Positions 56,358-64,000 of a DNA stretch of 64,000 bases are shown piece after piece; the stretch's first letter is position 1, and each line of letters opens with the position of its first letter. The position numbers were made by a program, and so were the translations under genes. The notes under the pieces were generated by a model. It had not been told where the DNA came from. It saw only the letters and a program-made list of their open reading frames with translations, and searched no databases. Source of the stretch: Whalleya microplaca (lineage: Eukaryota > Ascomycota > Sordariomycetes > Xylariales > Xylariaceae); assembly GCA_022497155.1 (NCBI GenBank), contig MU385743.1:452810-516809 (forward strand), given 5' to 3'.

Positions 56358-59150
56358 ATGCCTCAAGCCTCTGCCTCGAATTCTATTGGTGACGGGCATC
56401 CGCTTCGGTCTGCTTTGAAGCAGGACGATGACGGTGACAAGCCACCGCTATTGAGTACTACTTCGAGCACAAAAGGTTGGTCTACTCTCATCGAGTCTCG
56501 TCGAGTCCTATTATAAACTGCCCCAAACCCCTATCTCCTTGTTCCTTGTTCGCACCCATGCTTCACCTTCATTCCTAAGTCTCTCACCTATACGTGTGTA
56601 ACCATACCACTTCCCTTCAAAATTGTAGGGTCTTTTTGAGCTATTCATTATGTCTCATCAACCAAGCGAGGGTATGTATGTATCTTAAGAACTGGCAATG
56701 CTCACGCCATTCTATTGTTGTTATCCACCTGAAGTCGAGAGACATCAATGATATAAGTCTGAGAAAGCTACTAGTCAGCTACCGAGCCTTCTTAGCAATG
56801 CCTCGCCCCAGCGCTTTGGATTTACTTTCCCTAGGAATAAGTGCTTACCCAACTTAGCGGTACAGATAGCCGAACCAGACCAGATTACTCCCGAGGAAGC
56901 ACACCCTAAGCGGCAATATTCTGCTGGACTGGCTAAACGTCTGAGTGGCCGCCCAGCCATACCAGATGCCAACTCATCCAGGACGTCTATTATTAGTCAG
57001 AGTAGCTTAGAGGCAGCTCATAGCGGTGCCAGTAGCCAGTCTCCTCTTCAAATTCCACAAGACGGCAGCCATTCTCATCACTCTCACCAACACCAACACC
57101 ATCACCGAGTAGATAGATTTGTTGCCCAGATTGCTGATTGGCTTGAACATGAGCGAGTCAAGCAGGGGAACAGGAAATCCAGGAGAGTCCACTCCACCAG
57201 ACGTAGGAGTGTCAAGGACGATACAGATAGATCCGAAACACAGCAGCCGGAGAGAGCGAGAAAGTACTCAATTGATTCTCAATCCAGCGATGTGTCCCTC
57301 GACAGGCTCCAGAAGATCATTGATGACAGCATGAGTAGTTTAGGTCTTGGTGGAATCCCCCATTACAACCCAAGGAGAAGATCTCAGCGGAGACGTTCGG
57401 TCAACTTGCACCGAACGGCCTCATCTGATACAGAGTACTTTGACGGCGATGTCCGCGTCCCTGGGTGTGACGCAGTACTGGATAATACCAAAGCCTTAGG
57501 TTACTCGGGCGGGCAAGCTGTCACTGCGGATGATACTACTTCGTTCTCTAGTAAAAAGGAGGACAAGGAGCGCAGATCATGGGTCACGTTCAAGAATGAC
57601 ATTATTAGACTTACACATACTCTAAGACTAAAGGGATGGAGGCGTGTTCCTCTAGACAGTGGTGAGGATATCGATGTCACGCGTCTCAGTGGCGCTCTGA
57701 CCAACGCCGTATACGTGGTCTCTCCGCCTGGAAACGTAAAATCGGAGGAAGGCAAAAAGACGCCGTCGAAACTGCTTCTACGAGTGTATGGACCGCAAGT
57801 AGAGAACATAATCGACAGAGAGAATGAGTTGAGTGTCCTGCGGCGGTTGTCAAGGAAGAAAATCGGGCCTCGCTTACTAGGAACGTTCACCAACGGACGT
57901 TTTGAGCAATATCTCAACGCGGTTACTTTGACTGCCGCGGATCTGAGAGACCCGGACACGTCTAAGCAGATCGCCAAGAGAATGAGGGAGTTACATGATG
58001 GGATTGAACTCCTGGATAAAGAAAGGGATGGTGGACCTGCGGTGTTGAAGAATTGGGATAATTGGCTCGACATGGTCTCTGGGGCTATCAAATTCCTCGA
58101 CAAGAGGATCCTCTCAGGAGATCTTGGTCCTGTGAAGAGTGCGGCAGATGCTTGGAAAAAGCGAGGCCTCATTTGCGGAGTTGAGTGGGCTTCATTCAAG
58201 GCAATGGTCGACAAGTACCGGCGTTTCCTGCTCGAGAATTATGGCAGTCCCGAGGCTATACGTGAACAGCTGGTTTTTGCGCATAGTGATGTGAGTACAA
58301 GATTTCACTACGTCTAAGCGGCCACCATACTAATATTCACCAGACTCAATACGGTAACATTTTGCGGCTCCAGCCTGACGACAAAAAGTCGCCTCTGCTT
58401 CAGCCCAATTACGAGCACAAGCAGCTCGTAGTCATAGACTTCGAGTACTCCGCCGCCAACACGCGGGGTCTCGAGTTCGCGAACCACTTCACCGAATGGT
58501 GCTACAACTACCACAACGAGAACGCGCCCTTCGCGTGCGACACCGCCATGTACCCGACGGCGGAGGAGCAGCACCGCTTCATCAAGGCGTACGTGAACCA
58601 CCAGCCGCAGTTCCCGCACCCGAGCGCCTCGACGCCCAACCTGACGCCCTTCGCCTCGCCCACGATCGCGCCCACGCAGCCGCAGCCGCAGCTCGAGAGG
58701 TCGAGCTCCGCGACCACGCCCAGCGGCCTCTCGAGCTCCATCAAGGAGTTCATGCTGGACTCGCGCGCGCCGCCGGGCGGCTGGCGCGAGGAGGACAAGC
58801 GCCAGGAGGAGCAGGTCGACCGGCAGGTCGAGGCCCTCATGGAGGAGACGCGCATCTGGCGCATCGCCAACAGCGCGCAGTGGATCGCCTGGGGCATCCT
58901 GCAGGCCAAGATCCCGGGCTACGACGATGGGAATGAGGACAGCGATGACGATACCGAGACCGCGGTCGCGGCCCCGGAAGAGGAGGAGGGTGAGGGTGAT
59001 GGGGATGGTGACGAGGGCGAGTTCGATTACCTCGCGTACGCGCAGGATCGCGCTATGTTCTTCTGGGCCGACTGCGTTAAGATGGGGTTGGCGAAGATGG
59101 AGGATTTCCCGGAGGAGATGAGGGGGAAGCTTAAGTTTGTGGATGAGTGA
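56358..59150 (+). CDS. CKI1: Choline/ethanolamine kinase
   Basis: Exons 56358-56475, 56858-58290 and 58344-59150, giving 785 residues. It phosphorylates choline, and often ethanolamine, with ATP: the first step of the CDP-choline (Kennedy) pathway, in the cytosol. Residues 1 to about 200 are a disordered extension, including a His-rich SHSHHSHQHQHHH stretch. The kinase core starts near 250 (RLSGALTNAVYVVSPP). Brenner's motif HSDTQYGNILR (His515, Asp517, Asn522) is completed across the second intron. The choline kinase motif VVIDFEY follows (Asp549). A low-complexity insert (about 600-700) separates FIKAYVNHQP from the last helices (IWRIANSAQWIAWGILQAKI). The first donor (GTTGGT) is weak; a second possible first exon at 56650-56671 joins in the same phase. 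Exon 3 is far more GC-rich than exon 2. Confidence 0.94.
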
Positions 59151-59190
59151 GTGAGGGAGCGGGTGGTTTGTTGTTCTATCTAGGACGAGA

Positions 59191-59208
59191 GGATGGATGG
59201 ATGGATGG
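59191..59208 (+). repeat. (GGAT)n microsatellite
   Basis: Four perfect GGAT units plus a partial, just after the choline kinase stop codon. Confidence 0.9.
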
Positions 59209-60449
59209 AGGTGATGCTATTGTGTATGTGGAGCAAGGCAGAGTATAGACGCTTGTCCTTCGTTTTGTGTGGGTTGTGCAGATGTGCTAAGGGGGGGCAT
59301 ATGAGCTACGGGTGAAGTTATGTTGGGTTAGAATATAGGTAGTGGTAGACGTATAAGTAACGAAGCATGAATCGGGGCATTGTTGTTGAAGGTTAATGGT
59401 ATCGCCCTGTCTTGTCTTTACTTGTTGACTTACTGAGTGACTGGTAAGGGAAAACCTGCAACGTATTGAGTGTAGTTAACTTGATTGTCTGTATACTAGC
59501 ATGACGTAAGCACATTGAGAATATTGCTAGGCTCCTCGTTTACTTACGACTCTATAGACTCCCATCATTATTATCGCCATCATCACGCTGTATTGACACT
59601 GTGGTATTTTACTATCTAGTCAGGCCCTATTTGTCCATTTACTTGACAGGAAATATCTGACAGCACTCTCCTCTCCCCAAGGTTTTTTCTTCTTCTTCAC
59701 TTTTATCAATGTTGATAAGTGTAGGTGAACATGTACGCCATTTGTCAAGTGAGAAAATTGTAAGGATATATATATCTAGTGACTCATATGCAGACTGGCT
59801 AGTAAGCTGGCTCTATATAGTATAGAGTGGAATTATTAGACAAAGCACCTACCTACCTCACTAGACTTCAAAGTCAGGAGTGAGGTAGTGGAAAGAAGTT
59901 CTTTCATCAGATAGATACTGGTAACAGATTAAATCATTATCACAGTTACAGTGTGTGCAATGATCATTTAGGTGCTGCCGTGATCACTCTAGTAAAATTG
60001 TGTAAAGATCTAAGATCCGAAGGATCTTCTAGTTACAGATTAATACCCCTATTATCGTGACAATCATGTACCCTTCAGCCAAGTTGCTGCACAACATGGC
60101 GCAGTGCTTGGTAGGTAGTAAGAACTAACATCTGGTCTTCCTGGGCTGTCGACTTGTCCGTAGGAATGCCGTTTGATTTCTATTGGTTTTTAGCCAGGGC
60201 TAGTGTCTAGTGTACCTAGATATAGCTGTGGTCTGTTTCTTATCTTTTTGCATAATCGTGCTTTCTCCTTTCATCTAGTCCCCTATACATATCTCACATA
60301 AGATTATTCGCATTTCGTTTACATCCGTATTCTCATCAATGCTCCAAAATCATGTCTTTGCTTGTCCCTTTTATTCAAACAAAACCATGTAGGTTACGTT
60401 AAGAAGCCTGTTATCCTGAGTACAGTACATACAGAGGTAGGTGCCATAG

Positions 60450-60466
60450 TATATATATATATATAT
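60450..60466 (+). repeat. (AT)n microsatellite
   Basis: Eight AT dinucleotides in a row. Confidence 0.9.
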
Positions 60467-62086
60467 GAACTTAGATTAGAGTATAAAAAGGAGTATATAT
60501 GTACAGTAACCCCTCGGCCCGCAAAACAGTCACTAGTTAGGAAACGATTCTAATCATGAGAATGCAGAGGGTATTGCCTCACGCTTGAAATCAACCCCTA
60601 GCCATACTCCTGAGTATGGTCGTATACTGTTTATAGAAATATACCTAGCAGCTAGAAAACCTTAAGCTTAATATCCTCGAATCCCCCATCAGAATTCCTA
60701 ATCTAGATATTTAGATATGATCTCCGTGGTTGGGACAGTAGCTATCGTAGCTGAGATAAGAACATCCCTGGTTACGGCCGATAGACACATGCATGTAGAT
60801 GTAAGCATAGTCTGTCTCCTGAAATAAAGCCCGCCACGAGGTAACGTTTCAATGTAAGCACGGCTACTTGAGGCATCTAGGAGGCATGATTATAATTTTT
60901 TCCCCATGACGTCGTCTTGAAACCGCATAAATCCACAACAAGGCGCCATTAAATAACGTTATTACAGGGGGCGGACTGTATGCTCAGCTAGTTCCGTTAG
61001 GAGACATATGTACCTATATGTACGACAGATATTATCTCAAATCTAGATGAGTAGATCATGGTTCGCATTATATCCACCAAAACCGGTTATAATCCTATCA
61101 ACTAAGTAAGATCAAGTTACCGGGATCTAGGCCCAATATGAGACATGCGCTCTTAATGCTATCTAGAGTACCAGTCTGCTTCACTGTCCACAGTATTAAG
61201 CAACACAGACAAAAAACTAAGGATATGGCGAATTGGTGGTAATGGCATAACTTCATTCTGTTATATATCCAATATCTAATTCAACAAGATCTCGCTTTCT
61301 TCGAACAATTTCCGAACAATTTCCGCATCATCAGCAATGATGATTGCGTAGGGGGTATTTCTTTTACACCAAATCCAAACAACGACAAAAGCCAGACGAC
61401 AGACAAGGCCCAAAATATCCGGTGCCCGACTCGAGGTATCAAACTGTAGAAACAAAATGGGGGCCGGGCCGGGTAAGAAGAAGATACAATAATAATAGTA
61501 GTCGTAAATATGATAGATAGTAGCTCCTCTCTCTCGTTTCGTTTGAAAGAGTTCCCGGCCCGGGCAAACTATGATGGATATTAAAGACAAAAGAAAAATG
61601 AACCAACGCCGCAAAAGCAAACATGAGCCGTGAGGCGATCCCCTCTTACCCAGCCGCGAGGCTCCGTTCCATCTTCAATAGGTATGGTATAAGAGGTGAC
61701 TTTTTTTTTCTCCTTTCTGTTAATTTTCATATTCGCATGTCTGCCCCTGCCGGTCGAACGTGATTAACAAACAATCTTCAAACCCCCAAGCTTCAATAAT
61801 GATAACTCTTCTGAGCGGTGCTGTAGTTTCCCGCCACTATACCTAGGGCAAGCACGCCTTAGATATGATATGTCTCCATCCGTTTCCGCGGTCGTGTGAC
61901 CTTATGTTTTCTATCCACCCGTGAAATATCTTTTTCGTGCTCGTTGCTCTCAACCAAATAGCGTTCTTCGTCATGCAAATTGGTGTTCATTAAACTAGTC
62001 GTGCGTTCTCCCTCTTTTGTAGATATTCATTCCTAAAGGCCGAAAGGTTGCCAGTTAGACTTGCTACATTATTATTTGCTCCGGTT

Positions 62087-62608
62087 TTAATGTCGAGTTC
62101 GGTGTGAATGGGTATGGCGGTGAGAATGATGGTGGCGGTGGCCGTCGCGCTCCCGTCGTGATGAGCTGGAGTTTTCCAGCTCCCGTTCGAGAGCCTCGAC
62201 TCGCTGGCGATAATCCCTGACGATCTCTCTGATGTGGGCGATGCGATCAAAGTCAACCTCAAGCTCGTCAATCTGGCTCATTATATTCTGAAAGCGCGCA
62301 ATCTCAGCATCGGCATTGTCTACTAGATTGCCTGCGTGATCATACTGCTGCATAGTCACGACGGAGCTCTGTTCGCTGAGATACTCTATGCGCTGCGAGA
62401 TCTGCTGCATCAGCCGGTCGAGATGTCGGGACAGCGCAGCAAGACTCGAACTGTCGAGGAGGAGACGGCCCTGGGAAGAGGCCCGGCTGGCGGCGCGCGA
62501 GGAGGAGGAATTGGCGGCCTGAGCCTGATGATAGCGGAGCAGGTTGATTTCATCATCAGTCAGGCCCAATTGCGTGTCCTCGACGGTATTGGACTCTGTC
62601 GGCGGCAT
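62087..62608 (-). CDS. Small coiled-coil protein, probable BLOC-1 subunit CNL1
   Basis: Intronless, 173 residues. The N-terminal LGLTDDEINLLRYHQAQAAN is followed by a Ser/Ala/Arg linker (SRAASRASSQGRLLLDSSSL), then LSRHLDRLMQQISQRIEYLS and DNADAEIARFQNIMSQIDEL. The coiled coil ends IAHIREIVRDYRQRVEALER. This order (DAEI, then IDELEVDFDRI, then IREIV, then RVEALE) fits fungal CNL1, a subunit of the BLOC-1 complex acting in endosomal sorting; the match is from memory. The tail is an unusual His-rich stretch, about nine His in the last 20 residues. The start ATG at 62608 precedes MPPTESNTVED; the stop is at 62087. Confidence 0.68.
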   Translation of the reverse strand: MPPTESNTVEDTQLGLTDDEINLLRYHQAQAANSSSSRAASRASSQGRLLLDSSSLAALSRHLDRLMQQISQRIEYLSEQSSVVTMQQYDHAGNLVDNADAEIARFQNIMSQIDELEVDFDRIAHIREIVRDYRQRVEALERELENSSSSRRERDGHRHHHSHRHTHSHRTRH

Positions 62609-64000
62609 GGCTTTGCCGTGGGAGGCACACTATGTCGGCGACAGCGTCTGCGCCCGCGAGGTGGCTAGGAATTGGAGTTGTGCAGCGCCGGTAGGACAGG
62701 GGGAGGAGAACGTCGGTATAGAGCGGGGCAGGCAGGTTCCGATTGCAACGTCGTGGGATTTTGGTAGGTAAGAGGTTGCGACACCCGTTGGTCAAGCGTC
62801 GAAACGGCCTGGGCGCGCGGATTCATTGTCTCGAGATGGCGAAGACAATGTTGTGGCGTTCAGTGCAATGGCAACATGGCAATTTGCGAGGAAGCGAGGA
62901 AGACTAGGGGAATTAGTTTGGGTTGGGAGCACGTCTCGAGTCTCGGTCAGAGCTGGGAAAGTTCGTCGGGAAGATGGAGGGTATATGGACGGCTGGATGA
63001 GGGAGACGAATTTCGGCACGAATCCCAGTTTTTGGAGATTATTTGGTGATACAGATAGTAATGCCGGTAAACCATCCACTCCCTTCCTCGTTGCTCCGTC
63101 TCTACCACACACACACGCAGACACACACACACACACACAACACACACACTCAAGATCCTTCTTATGCCTCGGCGCAATCTGATGAATCCTTGAACAGGAA
63201 GCTAGACAATGCGTGATATGGCGGTCAGCCGCGGTAGTTTTTCTTCCCCACTAAAGGATAGCGTCATTAGGTATTCAACAGCGGTGACCTTCTTCTTGAG
63301 GACACCTCGAAGACGCTGATGAGGTAATTGCCAAAGGGCAGACAGAAGGAAATATGAACAATGTCCGGGTTGGTGAGAAATTTACGCTCGGAGAGCAGCC
63401 GGGATCATGGCAACCGGGCAGTCCGGGGTAGAAGTAGTAGTAGTATGTAGGTAGGATCTCGAGGATGATAGCCAATCCCAGCAACGGCTATATCGACTTT
63501 TCAAGAATGGCATTACTGGAGAACAAGCCAATTGAACAAACAGATTCACGGCCCACTCGAGCTGTGATCGTATGTAATCGTATGCCTTGCTACCTTTCAA
63601 CGCGCCAACTGACACAGTAGTATCCGCCCCTGCGTCAAAACATGGGATCGGACGGTGATCAGAGGTGTTTGTGCCTGTAAGCGCTTATCATTAAAAAGGT
63701 CTCATGTAAGCCTTTTCAGCTCAAGGTCCCAGCCTTCAAATCCCAAAGTTTTCCAACACACCTGTACGCATGTGGCACAATGAAGGTGTTATTGGATCAT
63801 TACTGCGGTGTGTGGCAGTCTGAAGAGTTGAGACAGGGGGGGAGGGTTGGGAGGATGACAGGCGCGTGGCCGAGGGTGCGGGAGAGATGGAGCAGATTCA
63901 ATGTGGCAACCCACCTACAACTCCCACGGTCTTTTCCTAGAAATCCCACAACTCATTTCGCACAGACAATTGCATGGTCACCCATACAAAATAATATGGA
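62609..64000. other. Right-end intergenic stretch
   Basis: About 1.4 kb. The first 250 nt are the probable leader and promoter of the CNL1-like gene. An (AC)n tract lies at 63106-63149. No gene supported up to the window edge; a gene on the right may begin outside. Confidence 0.5.
63106..63149 (+). repeat. (AC)n microsatellite, interrupted
   Basis: About twenty AC dinucleotides with two interruptions. Confidence 0.9.

Larger units (their letters stand above)
59151..62086. other. Long AT-rich convergent intergenic stretch
   Basis: About 2.9 kb between choline kinase and the CNL1-like gene. Holds (GGAT)n at 59191-59208, (AT)n at 60450-60466, TACCTACCTA at about 59850 and a small palindrome at 60012-60028. 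No gene or RNA supported. Confidence 0.55.

Noticed and set aside
60012..60028. Perfect 7-bp palindrome AAGATCC-GAA-GGATCTT
   Set aside because: Too short to rule out chance in AT-rich DNA; no T-run or gene end beside it.
1..64000. tRNA, 5S rRNA, CRISPR array or intact transposon
   Set aside because: Scanned by eye for B-box-like GGTTCGANTCC, a 5S start, regular direct repeats with spacers and transposase/RT motifs; none was convincing. Prokaryotic features are not expected in this genome.

Overview
The window looks like nuclear DNA of a filamentous ascomycete (Pezizomycotina, most likely a Sordariomycete). Genes are broken by short GT-AG introns, mostly 47-150 nt, with CTRAY-type branch points. 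5' leaders are pyrimidine-rich. The families include a NIMA kinase, a DUF3433 membrane protein, a MARVEL protein and a Mid2-like wall sensor. I recognise no tRNA, rRNA, CRISPR or intact transposon. Fifteen protein genes were placed, about one per 4.3 kb, with AT-rich and microsatellite-rich spacers of 1-4.6 kb between them. Several introns and exons were rebuilt by hand from splice signals and reading phase.

Layout: 1-2571 (-), 3' part of a disordered conserved protein that runs off the left edge. 7163-8083 (+), Mid2/WSC-like sensor. 9180-10003 (+), five-exon small secreted cysteine protein. 11114-13463 (-), NIMA kinase. 14112-16102 (+), ankyrin plus double-BTB adaptor, sharing a divergent promoter with nimA. 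18431-20702 (+), Ser/Pro-rich protein with a C-terminal membrane segment and a minisatellite-bearing intron. 20777-21195, minisatellite and polypyrimidine block. 22057-24030 (-), amino-acid permease. 26322-27535 (+), ADE1 (SAICAR synthetase). 28004-30299 (-), secreted protein with six CX3C modules. 32099-32726 (+), MARVEL protein. 34206-37104 (+), DUF3433 protein. 41748-42977 (+), disordered hypothetical. 47507-49809 (+), coiled-coil hypothetical with unresolved 5' end. 51343-52347 (+), SCO1. 52934-54555 (+), CECR5-like HAD protein. 56358-59150 (+), choline kinase. 62087-62608 (-), BLOC-1 CNL1-like subunit.

There is no evident biosynthetic cluster. Housekeeping genes (ADE1, SCO1, CECR5-like, choline kinase, NIMA) alternate with secreted or surface proteins. 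The two mitochondrial genes, SCO1 and the CECR5-like gene, are adjacent and co-oriented. The most distinctive locus is the 747-residue secreted protein at 28004-30299. It carries six modules of C-x(1 or 3)-C-x3-C-x11-C-x3-C-x3-C, a signal peptide and dibasic KR sites in its N-terminal third. A second secreted cysteine protein (9180-10003) is found only by joining five exons.

Limits: assignments rest on reading translated sequence and remembered family features. No search, alignment or RNA evidence was available. The 5' ends of the genes at 1-2571 and 47507-49809 are unresolved.
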